From contig NZ_SSDJ01000128.1 of assembly GCF_004794465.1 (NCBI RefSeq), positions 1 to 50,732 on the forward strand: 50,732 nt of DNA, written 5' to 3'. Below the pieces are notes generated by a model that saw only the letters and a list, made by a program, of their open reading frames with translations, had not been told where the DNA came from and ran no database searches. A program made the position numbers and the translations under genes. Shown in pieces: positions 6,881 to 15,208 of this stretch. Positions within the stretch are counted from its first letter, which is position 1; every line of letters starts with the position of its first letter. Source of the DNA: Microbacterium sp. K24 (GTDB lineage: Bacteria; Actinomycetota; Actinomycetes; Actinomycetales; Microbacteriaceae).

Positions 6881-9007
6881 CTATTCGGCGGGCGCGGGCT
6901 CCTCGGCCGGCGGCAGTGCGGTATCGACGGGCGCGACCTGCTCCACGGGCGCGACCTGCTCCGCGGGAGCAGCCTGCTCCGCAGGAGCAGCGGGGACCGG
7001 TGCGACCTCGACAGGTGCGGGGATGACGGGAGCGGGCTCCGCGGGCGCTGTCACGACGGGTGCGGCCGGCGCGGGTGCGGCCGGCGCGGCCTCTTCGACC
7101 GGAACCGTTGCCGCGCTGTCATCGAGCAGCGTCTGCTCCTGAATCAGGGCGGAGTCCGCGCTCAGCTCGATGATCACGATCGGCGCGCCGAGCGCGTTCA
7201 GCGTCGTATCCGCGGACGGACCGGAGCCGTCGGCGAGCACGTAGCGGAACGTGACCGTCGTGCTGGAGGCGAGCAGGTACTGGAGCAGGTCGGGTCGAAG
7301 ATCGATCGTTCCCTGGCCGAGGGAGTCCAGGACGACCTCGCCGCCGCCGCCTCGGCTGCCGTCGAGCAGCGCCTCCACGGTCGTTCCGGGAACACCCGTG
7401 ACGGGCACGCTGTAGTGCACGCGCAGGCCCTGGAAGGAGATCGTGGCCGCAGACCACGACGGCGCGGTGGTCGGAACGCCCGGCTCCGTCGGATCGGTCG
7501 GGTCGGTCGGGTCCGTGGGGTCGGTCGGGTCCGTGGGGTCGGTCGGGTCCGTCGGATCGGTCGGGTCCGTCGGATCGGTCGGGTCGGTCGGATCCGTCGG
7601 ATCGGTCGGGTCCGTCGGGTCGGTGGGGTCCGTCGGGCCTTCCCCGTCGCCCGGACCCTCGGGGTCGGTGGGATCCGTCTCGTCCTCAGGGTCCGTCACG
7701 ACCGGCGGCGCGGGCGGCGCGACGACCGGGCCCGTGTGCTCCGTCGGCGCCGGCGCGGTGGTCTCGTCGGCCGGCGGTGCAGGTGCTTCCTCGGGCTCAT
7801 CGATCGGCTGCTCGATCACGATCGGCTCGTCGAGGTCCATCGAGGCGTCGGGTCCGACATCGGAGGTGATCGAGGAGGAGTCCGCATCGGCGGCGCTCGG
7901 CAGCGAGGTCGCGGGCTCGGCACCGGCGAGGCCGGGGATGATCGTCGCCGCAGCGACGACGCCGGCGACGACCAGAGCGGCGGAACCCGCGCCGACGAGG
8001 GCGCCCATCCCGGTCAGAATGCCGCCGGACGTGCCCGCCCCGGCAGCGACACCCGCTCCGCCTCCGGCGCTTCCGGTGGATCCGGCAGCACCGCTCCCGG
8101 ATCCTGCCCCGAGTGCGACGGCTCCGGATGAACCTGCGTCACCCGCGAAGACGCCCCCGGGGATGCTGGACGGCATGGCGGCGAGGGCCACGATCGGCGC
8201 GCCGCCGCCCTGCAGCGTCGCGAGGTAGCCCGCGGCGCCGGTGACGCCGAGCACCAGAGGGAGGAGAACCAGCGCGAGGCGCGTCGAGACGTCTTTCGCC
8301 TCGGCGGCGACGATCATGCAGCGCGCGCATTCGTCGAGGTGCAGTTCGAGGCGCTTGTGATCGCGCGTGCCGAGGTTGCCCCGCGAGTAGGCGCCGAGGT
8401 GCTCGATCGTCCACTGGCAGTCCGAGCCGGGGGCCGCACTGCGCAGATGCGCCTGGATCCACGCTTCGCGCAGGCCTTCACGTGCGCGGAACGCCAGCTG
8501 CGAGACGGCGCCGGACTTCATGCCGAGGAGCGGAGCCACTTCCTGGGGCTTCATCTGCTCGATCTCGGTGTACCAGAGCACCTCCTGCCAGCGGGAGGGA
8601 AGGCTGCGGAAGGCCTGCGCCGTGAGGCTGCGGTCGAGAGCATCGTTCGCGGCCTGATCGGTGCTCTCGGGGTCGGCGACCGCGTCGAGTTCGTCGATCG
8701 CGGTCTCGCGACGAGAACGCCCCCACGCCGCGGCGGTGTTGCGGATGCTGGTGAACAGGTAGGCGCGGAAGGAGCCGTTCGGCCCGCCGCCCTTGACGAT
8801 CGCCTGGTAGATGCGGGTGTAGGACTCCTGGACGAGGTCGTCAGGGTCGATCGACGAGGTGATCGACCGCGCGACCGAGAGGCCGGACGGGTAGTGGCGT
8901 CGCCAGAGTTCGCCGAAGGCCTCCGTGTCGCCCGAGCGGGCGCGGAGGATCAGGTCGGCATCGCCGATCGGCTCGTCGTGGTGTGTGTTCTCTTCGTGCA
9001 CTGTCAT
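6881..9007 (-). CDS. ECF sigma factor fused to zinc-finger anti-sigma, membrane segments and DPT-repeat tail
   Basis: A 708-aa one-piece regulator. Sigma region 2 is at about 17-100 ('DPDDLVQESYTRIYQAI', 'FRAYLFTSIRNTAAAW') and region 4 at 131-188 ('LPSRWQEVLWYTEIEQMKP', 'MKSGAVSQLAFRAREGL'). A zinc anti-sigma-like motif H-x3-C-x2-C follows (His223, Cys227, Cys230). Hydrophobic segments lie at about 242-264 and 329-360, separated by a Gly/Ala/Ser-rich stretch. Then come an acidic Pro-rich linker, about 16 tandem Asp-Pro-Thr units, a roughly 100-aa predicted beta-rich domain, and an Ala/Pro/Glu-rich end. I chose the ATG at 9007 because AGGAG sits 6 bases upstream. Fused ECF classes are known in Actinobacteria; the ligand and target promoters here are unknown. 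It could couple surface status to transcription in one polypeptide. Confidence 0.85.
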   Translation of the reverse strand: MTVHEENTHHDEPIGDADLILRARSGDTEAFGELWRRHYPSGLSVARSITSSIDPDDLVQESYTRIYQAIVKGGGPNGSFRAYLFTSIRNTAAAWGRSRRETAIDELDAVADPESTDQAANDALDRSLTAQAFRSLPSRWQEVLWYTEIEQMKPQEVAPLLGMKSGAVSQLAFRAREGLREAWIQAHLRSAAPGSDCQWTIEHLGAYSRGNLGTRDHKRLELHLDECARCMIVAAEAKDVSTRLALVLLPLVLGVTGAAGYLATLQGGGAPIVALAAMPSSIPGGVFAGDAGSSGAVALGAGSGSGAAGSTGSAGGGAGVAAGAGTSGGILTGMGALVGAGSAALVVAGVVAAATIIPGLAGAEPATSLPSAADADSSSITSDVGPDASMDLDEPIVIEQPIDEPEEAPAPPADETTAPAPTEHTGPVVAPPAPPVVTDPEDETDPTDPEGPGDGEGPTDPTDPTDPTDPTDPTDPTDPTDPTDPTDPTDPTDPTDPTDPTDPTDPTEPGVPTTAPSWSAATISFQGLRVHYSVPVTGVPGTTVEALLDGSRGGGGEVVLDSLGQGTIDLRPDLLQYLLASSTTVTFRYVLADGSGPSADTTLNALGAPIVIIELSADSALIQEQTLLDDSAATVPVEEAAPAAPAPAAPVVTAPAEPAPVIPAPVEVAPVPAAPAEQAAPAEQVAPVEQVAPVDTALPPAEEPAPAE
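7487..7634 (-). repeat. 9-bp tandem repeat encoding Asp-Pro-Thr
   Basis: About 16 near-identical 9-mers (variants of GGATCGGTC and GGGTCGGTC on the + strand) encode a run of Asp-Pro-Thr in the sigma-fusion protein. The unit is a multiple of three, so expansion or contraction keeps the frame. It should form a stiff, extended, acidic spacer. Confidence 0.9.
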
Positions 9008-9041
9008 CCATCGCTCCTGGGGCGCAGGAACGCCTCCACAG

Positions 9042-9081
9042 GAAGAGACGCGCAAGAGGGGATCTCATCACGCGTCTCTTC
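9042..9081 (-). promoter_or_regulatory. 11-bp perfect inverted repeat in the leader of the sigma-fusion gene
   Basis: GAAGAGACGCG pairs perfectly with CGCGTCTCTTC across an 18-base loop, ending 34 bases upstream of the start codon at 9007. It could be an mRNA hairpin in the 5' leader or a DNA operator. The rest of 9008-9475 holds no gene that I can support. Confidence 0.5.
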
Positions 9082-9154
9082 ATTCTCTCCCGGATCTCGT
9101 CGCTTGACCACCCCTCGACGCGATCTTCCGGAGGTTTTCGTCCGCTTGATAAAT

Positions 9155-9211
9155 CCCAGTTCTTGACTAATTTTCTCGGACCCCGGAGAAAGATCTCGAA
9201 GAAAATCTGGG
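9155..9211 (-). promoter_or_regulatory. AT-rich imperfect palindrome upstream of the sigma-fusion gene
   Basis: A locally AT-rich island in a 70% GC genome. Arms CCCAG/CTGGG and ATTTTC/GAAAAT surround an inner TTTCTC/GAGAAA hairpin. It is probably part of the promoter or long 5' leader of the sigma-fusion gene; no confident -35/-10 pair was identified. Confidence 0.3.
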
Positions 9212-9432
9212 AACTCGCGTAATGAATCGGCATCCGCGTCGTCTCATCCCATAGAGACAGCCGTACGAATTCCACCGGGGGGCGGATTTCAGGCGCTGGT
9301 GCGAGGGGCAACTGCACCGGCTGGGCGGGTCGGGAGCCTCGGGGGAGGAGTTCCCGGCCCCCCTCTCCATGAGGGGGATGAGGTCGCTGATCTGGGGAGA
9401 GGCGGCCTCCCACCCCGCTTCACGAACGACCG

Positions 9433-9474
9433 GAGAGCGCAGAGCTGCGCGTCGTCGCGCGATGCGCGGCTCTC
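9433..9474 (-). terminator. putative terminator hairpin after nagA
   Basis: Outer arms GAGAGC/GCTCTC enclose an inner GCGC/GCGC stem, immediately after the nagA stop codon (nagA ends at 9476 on the - strand). There is no U-tract. Confidence 0.4.
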
Positions 9475-9475
9475 G

Positions 9476-10648
9476 TCACCCGAGCAGCCGTGGTCCCACC
9501 CATACGCGCGCGACGTGCAGTTCTGCGTCCAGCAGCACGGCATCGGCGGTCATGCCCTCGCGGAGGGTGCCGAGCACCGTCTCGCGTCCGATGGCCCGCG
9601 CCGGAGTCTCTGTCAGAGCGCGCACCGCCTCGGGCAGCGTCGCACCCGCCTGCACCGCTCGCTGCAGAGCGACGTCCTGCGTGAGCGTCGAGCCGGCGAT
9701 CGAACCCGTGTCGTCCGCCCGCGCCACGCCGTTCTCGACCGTGACGCTCACCGCGCCCAGGTCGTAGTGGCCGTCGGCACTGCCGGCCGCCGCCATGGCA
9801 TCTGTGATGAGTGCCACCCTGCCCGGCGCGGAGTCGAACACGAGCTTGATCACGTGAGGATCGAGGTGCACGTTGTCGGCGATGGCTTCGAGGATCACCC
9901 GATGGTCCGCCGCCGCGGCGAGCACGGGTCCGGGGGCGCGGTGGTGGATGCCCGGCATCGCGTTGAAGGCGTGCGTGAGGATCGATGCCCCGGCTTCGAA
10001 CGCGGCGACGGCCATCGCGGCATCCGCACTCGTGTGTCCGACGGCCGCCGCGGCGCCCGCGGCGACGATCTGACGGATCGCGTCGAGCCCGCCCGGCAGC
10101 TCGGGCGCGATCGTGACCTGGCGCACGGTGCCGCGACCGGCCTCGAGCAGGCGTGCGACGTCGGCGGAGGCGGGTGCGCGCAGCAGCGACGGCTCATGAG
10201 CGCCGTGGTGCGCGGGATCGAGGAACGGGCCCTCGAGGTGCGAGCCGAGGATGTCGGCATCCGTCTCCATCAGATCGGCGACCAGCGCGGCGCTGCGGGC
10301 GAGCTCGTCGAGCGGCGCCGTCACCAGCGACACCACGGCACGCGTCGTGCCGTGCGCGCGATGGAGCGCACGTCCCGTGCGGATGGCGTCGACTCCGTCA
10401 TCGAACGCGGCTCCCGCGCCGCCGTGGCCGTGGATGTCGACGAATCCCGGCGTGAGGACGGCCCCCGGTCCGGCGATCCCTGCGGCATCGAGCACCTCGT
10501 CCGCCGGCTCCCAGGTCGTTCCCGTCCCGCGCGCGACGACCGCTCCGTCGGCGAAGCGCACCCAGCCGTCGTCGACGATCTCGCCGGCGTCGACGATGCG
10601 CGCGGAGTGGATGACCAGCGAACCGGTCGCGGAGGAATGGATGCTCAA
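9476..10648 (-). CDS. nagA: N-acetylglucosamine-6-phosphate deacetylase
   Basis: A 390-aa amidohydrolase converting GlcNAc-6-phosphate to glucosamine-6-phosphate, the NagB substrate. Visible features are the metal motif 'PGFVDIHGHGG' (68-77), metal-ligand Glu139 in 'GSHLEGPFL', then 'VGHTSADA', 'LTHAFNAMPG' and the catalytic-Asp segment 'ALITDAMAAAG'. The start codon overlaps the stop of the upstream GH20 gene by 4 bases (ATGA), so the two are translationally coupled. This places deacetylation with oligosaccharide hydrolysis, while nagB sits with the ROK kinase 5 kb away. Confidence 0.95.
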   Translation of the reverse strand: MSIHSSATGSLVIHSARIVDAGEIVDDGWVRFADGAVVARGTGTTWEPADEVLDAAGIAGPGAVLTPGFVDIHGHGGAGAAFDDGVDAIRTGRALHRAHGTTRAVVSLVTAPLDELARSAALVADLMETDADILGSHLEGPFLDPAHHGAHEPSLLRAPASADVARLLEAGRGTVRQVTIAPELPGGLDAIRQIVAAGAAAAVGHTSADAAMAVAAFEAGASILTHAFNAMPGIHHRAPGPVLAAAADHRVILEAIADNVHLDPHVIKLVFDSAPGRVALITDAMAAAGSADGHYDLGAVSVTVENGVARADDTGSIAGSTLTQDVALQRAVQAGATLPEAVRALTETPARAIGRETVLGTLREGMTADAVLLDAELHVARVWVGPRLLG

Positions 10649-12174
10649 CGCTCGCTCCAGGGGATCTCGTCAGCGGGGTGGAAGTCGATCCCCTCAGCCT
10701 TCCACAGCGGCGCGAGCGAGCCGAGACGCACGCGGAACGACTCCCACACGCGCTCCGGCGCCTCCCGAGGCGACCAGGCGACCTCGGCCTGCGCGGCGGC
10801 GCGGGGGAAGACGAGCTGCTCGACATCGCTGAGGGTGCGCGTGGTCTCGGACCACAGCGGGGCCTCGATGCCGAGGATGGCGTCATCCGGCACGTCGAGC
10901 ACCGCGGTCGGTTCCCACTCGTAGGCGGAGCGGACGTCGATGATCGCCGCCCAGGTGAGCCCGAGAGGGAAGTCGGCGGTGTACTTCATGTCGAGGTAGG
11001 CGGCGTCCGCGGCGGACATGATCAACGCACCGCCGCGCTCGACGAAGTGCGCGGCCTCCTCGGCATGCGTGCCCTCCGGCGTGGTCTTGCCCCAGTACTG
11101 GCCGATCGTTCCCTCGGCGATGTCGGCCGCCGATCCCATCTCGTGCCAGGCGATCGGGGTCTTCCCCGCCTCGACGACGATCGCCGTGACGCGCTCCGCG
11201 AAGAGGTCGAAGTCGGCCTGGGGCGTGCCCAGGGACTCGTCTCCGCCGACGTGGAGGTACGGACCCGGCGTGATCTCGGCGAGCTCGCGCACGACGTCGC
11301 GGACGAACTCGTAGGTGCGCTCCTCGTGGATCCGCACGCTGGAGTGGCCGACGCCGGTGCCGAGGTACGCCTCGCCGTGCACGGGAAGCGGCTGGCCCTG
11401 CTGCAGCGACTCCGATCGCAGGGCGTCGCTCACCACGGGCTCCTCGACCAACTCGGGGTAGGCGACGCCGATCGCGTGCGTGTGACCGGGCAGATCGATC
11501 TCGGGGATCAGCAGCACGTGCCGCTCCTCCGCGTACGCGACGATCTCGCGGTAGTCGTCCTTCGTGTAGAAGCCGCCGCGTGCCTCGTCCACCGCGGTCG
11601 ACGAGGAGAGCTCCGTCAGCAGAGGCCACGAGTCGATCTGGATCCGCCAGCCCTGGTCGTCGCTCAGGTGCAGGTGCAGGTGGTTGAACTTCAGCGCGCT
11701 GATGCTGTCGATGAAGGTCTTGACCTCGTCGACGTCGAAGAAGTGCCGCGTGACGTCGAGCATCACGCCGCGACGACCGAAGCGCGGGGCATCCCGGATC
11801 TCGGCCCGGAGGAATCCCCAGCCGTGCTCTTCTTCGCGGAGCAGCTGCCGCAGGGTCTGCACGCCGTAGAAGAGTCCGGCTTCGTCGGCGCCGACCAGCT
11901 CGACCCGGTCGCCGACGGTGAGCGCGTATCCCTCGGGGGCGGCGACGGCAGGGTCGAGGCGGAGCTCGATGTCGGCCGAGGCGCTGTCGGCGGCATCGGC
12001 GGCATCGGCGGCGGAGAGGCGGATGCCGCTGCGTCGCTCGACCGCGTCGATCAGCTGCGCCGCCGCGGGGGAGGACCCGAGCACACGCGTCGTCGCGGCG
12101 ATCGGCATCCGTCCTTCCCCTGCGGTGGCAGACACGGGCGCGGGCACGAGCGGAAGGGAATGGGTAAAGACCAT
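10645..12174 (-). CDS. beta-N-acetylhexosaminidase, GH20 family (second copy)
   Basis: A 509-aa GH20 enzyme from the ATG at 12174; an in-frame TTG at 12180 would add two residues. The non-catalytic N-terminal domain covers about 25-125 and the barrel the rest: 'RGVMLDVTRHFFDV', 'FNHLHLHLSDDQGWRI', 'PEIDLPGHTHA', and catalytic Asp312-Glu313 in 'HVGGDESLG'. There is no convincing signal peptide, so cytoplasmic hydrolysis of imported chitobiose-type oligomers is likely. It differs in sequence from the GH20 at 4-1635, suggesting different substrates. It is the first gene of a two-gene unit with nagA and diverges from glyA. Confidence 0.92.
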   Translation of the reverse strand: MVFTHSLPLVPAPVSATAGEGRMPIAATTRVLGSSPAAAQLIDAVERRSGIRLSAADAADAADSASADIELRLDPAVAAPEGYALTVGDRVELVGADEAGLFYGVQTLRQLLREEEHGWGFLRAEIRDAPRFGRRGVMLDVTRHFFDVDEVKTFIDSISALKFNHLHLHLSDDQGWRIQIDSWPLLTELSSSTAVDEARGGFYTKDDYREIVAYAEERHVLLIPEIDLPGHTHAIGVAYPELVEEPVVSDALRSESLQQGQPLPVHGEAYLGTGVGHSSVRIHEERTYEFVRDVVRELAEITPGPYLHVGGDESLGTPQADFDLFAERVTAIVVEAGKTPIAWHEMGSAADIAEGTIGQYWGKTTPEGTHAEEAAHFVERGGALIMSAADAAYLDMKYTADFPLGLTWAAIIDVRSAYEWEPTAVLDVPDDAILGIEAPLWSETTRTLSDVEQLVFPRAAAQAEVAWSPREAPERVWESFRVRLGSLAPLWKAEGIDFHPADEIPWSER

Positions 12175-12221
12175 GAACAAAACCTATCGTGGACCCGGCC
12201 TGGGCCACAGAGGGAATCCGC

Positions 12222-12227
12222 TATGCT
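12222..12227 (+). promoter_or_regulatory. probable -10 box for the glyA-folD transcript
   Basis: TATGCT lies 7 bases upstream of the riboswitch aptamer, where a -10 element would set transcription to begin at its 5' end. No recognisable -35 box is visible 17 bases upstream. Confidence 0.45.
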
Positions 12228-12233
12228 CGTAAC

Positions 12234-12310
12234 CGTCGCAACTGGCGTCTGGGTGGACTACCACCGGGGAGCGACTGACCACGGAATTCGACCGCGCGCC
12301 TGGGCCGATC
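12234..12310 (+). promoter_or_regulatory. ZTP (pfl) riboswitch upstream of glyA-folD
   Basis: The leader carries the hallmarks of the pfl/ZTP aptamer. Stem P1 is GTCGC (12235-12239) with GCGAC (12271-12275), enclosing the conserved AACTGGCG. Stem P2 is GGTGG (12252-12256) with CCACC (12261-12265), followed by GGGGAGC. After a short linker comes the invariant 3' element CGCCTGGGC (12297-12305). The class binds ZTP/ZMP, which accumulates when 10-formyl-tetrahydrofolate is short, and activates one-carbon genes. The downstream glyA and folD are classic targets. The expression platform probably lies between 12306 and the RBS AGAGGAG at 12335-12341. Confidence 0.9.
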
Positions 12311-12350
12311 GGTACACCCTTCGAATCCGTCGTCAGAGGAGCAAGTCATC

Positions 12351-13625
12351 ATGACCGACCGTTACTTCAACGCCCCGCTTTCCGAGGTCGATCCCGAGAT
12401 CGCACAGGTGCTCGATCGTGAGCTGAAGCGTCAGCAGACGTTCCTCGAGATGATCGCCTCCGAGAACTTCGTTCCCGTCTCGGTGCTGCAGTCGCAGGGC
12501 TCGGTGCTCACGAACAAGTACGCCGAGGGATACCCGGGTCGTCGCTACTACGGCGGCTGCGAAGAGGTCGACGTCGCGGAGTCCCTCGCGATCGAGCGGG
12601 GCAAGAGCTTGTTCGGCTCGGAGTTCGCCAACGTCCAGCCGCATTCCGGTGCCTCCGCGAACGCGGCCGTGCTGCACGCGATCGCCCGACCCGGCGACAC
12701 GCTGCTCGGCCTGTCGCTCGACCAGGGCGGCCACCTGACGCACGGCATGAAGATCAACTTCTCCGGCCGTCTCTACGACATCGTCGCGTACGGCGTGAAC
12801 CCCGAGACCTCCATCATCGACATGGACGAGGTGCGCGAGCTCGCGATCCGCCACAAGCCGAAGGTGATCATCGCCGGCTGGTCCGCCTACCCGCGCACGC
12901 TCGACTTCGAGGCTTTCCGCGCGATCGCCGACGAAGTGGGCGCCCTGCTGTGGGTCGACATGGCGCACTTCGCCGGCCTCGTGGCCGCGGGCCTGCACCC
13001 GAACCCGGTGCCGCACGCCCACGTCGTCTCGTCGACCGTGCACAAGACCATCGGCGGCCCCCGCTCGGGCTTCATCCTCACCAATGACGCCGACATCGCG
13101 AAGAAGATCAACACCGCGGTCTTCCCGGGCCAGCAGGGCGGACCGCTCATGCACGTGATCGCCGCCAAGGCGACCGCGTTCAAGCTCGCGTCGACCCCGG
13201 AGTTCGCCGAGCGCCAGGAGCGCACCCTGCGCGGTGCTGCCCTGATCGCGGAGCGCCTGTCCCAGCAGGACGTGAAGGATGCCGGCATCGGCGTGCGGTC
13301 CGGCGGCACCGACGTGCACCTGGTGCTCGTCGACCTGCGTGACGCCGCGATCGACGGCAAGCAGGCCGAAGACCTGCTGCATGACATCCACATCACGGTG
13401 AACCGCAACGCGGTGCCGAACGACCCCCGTCCGCCGATGGTCACCTCGGGTCTGCGCATCGGCACGCCGGCGCTCGCGACCCGCGGCTTCGGCGACGCCG
13501 AGTTCACCGAGGTCGCCGACATCATCGCCCTGGCGCTGATCCCCGGCGCCGACGTCGAGGCCCTGCGTGCGCGCGTCGACGCGCTCGCCGCGGGCTTCCC
13601 GCTCTACCCGGACCTGCAGCAGTGA
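12351..13625 (+). CDS. glyA: serine hydroxymethyltransferase
   Basis: A 424-aa PLP enzyme interconverting serine plus tetrahydrofolate with glycine plus 5,10-methylene-THF. Motifs are '[19 protein letters not shown]' near the N-terminus, '[14 protein letters not shown]' (Asp203 binds the PLP ring), and '[14 protein letters not shown]' with Schiff-base Lys232. The length is normal. RBS AGAGGAG precedes the ATG. A ZTP riboswitch lies in its leader, so expression should rise when formyl-folate is limiting. folD overlaps its stop by 4 bases. Confidence 0.98.
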   Translation: MTDRYFNAPLSEVDPEIAQVLDRELKRQQTFLEMIASENFVPVSVLQSQGSVLTNKYAEGYPGRRYYGGCEEVDVAESLAIERGKSLFGSEFANVQPHSGASANAAVLHAIARPGDTLLGLSLDQGGHLTHGMKINFSGRLYDIVAYGVNPETSIIDMDEVRELAIRHKPKVIIAGWSAYPRTLDFEAFRAIADEVGALLWVDMAHFAGLVAAGLHPNPVPHAHVVSSTVHKTIGGPRSGFILTNDADIAKKINTAVFPGQQGGPLMHVIAAKATAFKLASTPEFAERQERTLRGAALIAERLSQQDVKDAGIGVRSGGTDVHLVLVDLRDAAIDGKQAEDLLHDIHITVNRNAVPNDPRPPMVTSGLRIGTPALATRGFGDAEFTEVADIIALALIPGADVEALRARVDALAAGFPLYPDLQQ

Positions 13626-14500
13626 CCTCTGTCGTCCTGGACGGCAAGGCGGCAGCCGCCGAGATCCGGGCCGAGCTGACCGAGCGCGTCGCGACACTGA
13701 AGGCGAAGGGGATCACTCCCGGCATCGCCACGGTTCTCGTCGGCGCCGACCCGGCATCCCAGCTCTACGTCGGGATGAAGCACCGGCAGTCCGAGGCGAT
13801 CGGGATGAACTCGATCCAGCGCGAGCTGCCCGCCGACGCCACGCGGGCCGATGTCGAGGCGCTGATCGACGAGCTCAACGCCGACCCGGCATGCCACGGC
13901 TACATCGTGCAGCTGCCCTTGCCGAAGCACATCGACACGGACGCGATCCTCGAGCGGATCGACCCCGCGAAGGATGCCGACGGCCTGCACCCGACCAACC
14001 TCGGGCGCCTCGTGCTGAACGTGAACGCGCCGATTCACACCCCGCTGCCGTGCACGCCGCGCGGTGTGATCGAGCTGCTGCTGCGCAACGACTACGACCT
14101 CAAGGGCAAGCACGTGGTCGTCGTCGGTCGCGGCGTCACGATCGGCCGTTCGATCGGGCTGCTGCTGACACGCCGCGACCTGAACGCCACGGTCACGCTC
14201 ACGCACACCGGCACGGTCGACATGCCGCGCTACCTGCGCGAGGCCGACGTCATCGTCGCCGCTGCGGGCGTCAAGCACCTCATCCGCGCCGAAGACGTGA
14301 AGCCGGGTGCGGCCGTGCTCGACGTGGGGGTCACGCGGGAGACCGACCCCGAGACGGGCAAGAGCCTCGTCTTCGGCGACGTGCACCCCGACGTGGCCGA
14401 GATCGCCGGATATCTGTCGCCGAACCCCGGGGGCGTCGGTCCGATGACGGTCGCACTGCTCATGACGAACGTGGTCGAGGCCGCGGAGCGGCTCGCCTGA
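13622..14500 (+). CDS. folD: bifunctional methylene-THF dehydrogenase / methenyl-THF cyclohydrolase
   Basis: A 292-aa FolD making 10-formyl-THF from 5,10-methylene-THF. Features are the catalytic-Lys segment '[15 protein letters not shown]', '[13 protein letters not shown]', the NADP-binding '[17 protein letters not shown]' and '[16 protein letters not shown]' near the C-terminus. It starts with GTG at 13622 inside the glyA stop (GTGA overlap), so it is co-translated with GlyA and under the same ZTP riboswitch. Together they supply formyl-folate for purine synthesis. Confidence 0.97.
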   Translation: MTSVVLDGKAAAAEIRAELTERVATLKAKGITPGIATVLVGADPASQLYVGMKHRQSEAIGMNSIQRELPADATRADVEALIDELNADPACHGYIVQLPLPKHIDTDAILERIDPAKDADGLHPTNLGRLVLNVNAPIHTPLPCTPRGVIELLLRNDYDLKGKHVVVVGRGVTIGRSIGLLLTRRDLNATVTLTHTGTVDMPRYLREADVIVAAAGVKHLIRAEDVKPGAAVLDVGVTRETDPETGKSLVFGDVHPDVAEIAGYLSPNPGGVGPMTVALLMTNVVEAAERLA

Positions 14501-14521
14501 CGGCATCCGTCCGCATTAATC

Positions 14522-14584
14522 CGCAGAACGACGCGAACCTCGCAGGGATCAGCCGATCTCCTGCGAGGTTCGCGTCGTTCTGCG
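14522..14584 (+). terminator. tall 25-bp hairpin between convergent genes
   Basis: A perfect 25-bp inverted repeat (14522-14546 with 14560-14584) continues, past a one-base bulge, into GATC/GATC around a 4-base loop. It sits in the 100-base gap between the convergent folD and the membrane-protein gene. There is no U-tract on either side. The 10-mer CTGCGAGGTT at 14561-14570 recurs at 14580-14589. It probably acts as a bidirectional terminator or a mobile palindromic element. Confidence 0.7.
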
Positions 14585-14600
14585 AGGTTTCTGTCGTGCC

Positions 14601-15155
14601 TCAGCCGAGCTCGTCGAGCATCCGCCGCTGTTCGGGAGTCAGGCCGTCCTTGAGTTCGTCGCGGGCGGCTGTCGTCTCCGGCGTCTCGGGGGAGGAAGCG
14701 GATGCCGTCGGCTTCGCGCCGCCGCCCTTCACCCGCGCCTGGACCACGTCGTACAGCTCGCCCGCCTTGGCGTGGAGCTTGTCGTCGATCTGGTCGTAGA
14801 TGACCCAGCCGAGGAGCAGGATCAGCGGCGGGATGACGTAGCCCCAGAAGCTCGACGAGCGCACGCCGCTCAGCCACACCGTGAGCACCCACACGATCAG
14901 CTCGACCACGTAGACGAGCACGTACTGGACGACCTTCTCGCCGGTCTTGGTGCGGGTGGAGGCCGATTTCGCCGCGGACCTGCGGAAGGCGCTCCGCAGC
15001 AGCGGCTTCACGAACAGCGCGGCCAGCGTCAGGATGATCGCGGCCCAGAGGGCGTTCCATCCGACGGAGACGCCGCGGAGCAGCAGACCGATCAGCAGCA
15101 GGACCGCGACGTTGAACACGTACAGCGATACGAACCGGACGATTCCGTTCTTCAT
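14601..15155 (-). CDS. membrane protein of unknown function
   Basis: A 184-aa protein starting at the ATG at 15155 (MKNGIVRF). Hydrophobic segments lie at about 5-27, 31-52, 78-97 and 102-120. A charged cytoplasmic tail follows, ending in 'LTPEQRRMLDELG'. The basic stretch 'RRSAAKSASTRTKTGEK' lies between the second and third segments, on the cytoplasmic side. It resembles small holin-like/PspC-like actinobacterial membrane proteins only in general architecture; no family is assigned. It is convergent with folD. Confidence 0.7.
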   Translation of the reverse strand: MKNGIVRFVSLYVFNVAVLLLIGLLLRGVSVGWNALWAAIILTLAALFVKPLLRSAFRRSAAKSASTRTKTGEKVVQYVLVYVVELIVWVLTVWLSGVRSSSFWGYVIPPLILLLGWVIYDQIDDKLHAKAGELYDVVQARVKGGGAKPTASASSPETPETTAARDELKDGLTPEQRRMLDELG

Positions 15156-15208
15156 GCGACCAGAATCCCACAGGTGCTGCGCTGCCGCACCCCGCGGCGC
15201 GCAGGCGC

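Noticed and set aside
7487..7634. CRISPR-like array
   Set aside because: The 9-bp units are contiguous with no spacers and encode a DPT tract.
7443..8228. Glycine/serine/valine-repeat protein read on the + strand
   Set aside because: It is the complement of the DPT repeat in the sigma-fusion gene and has no independent support.
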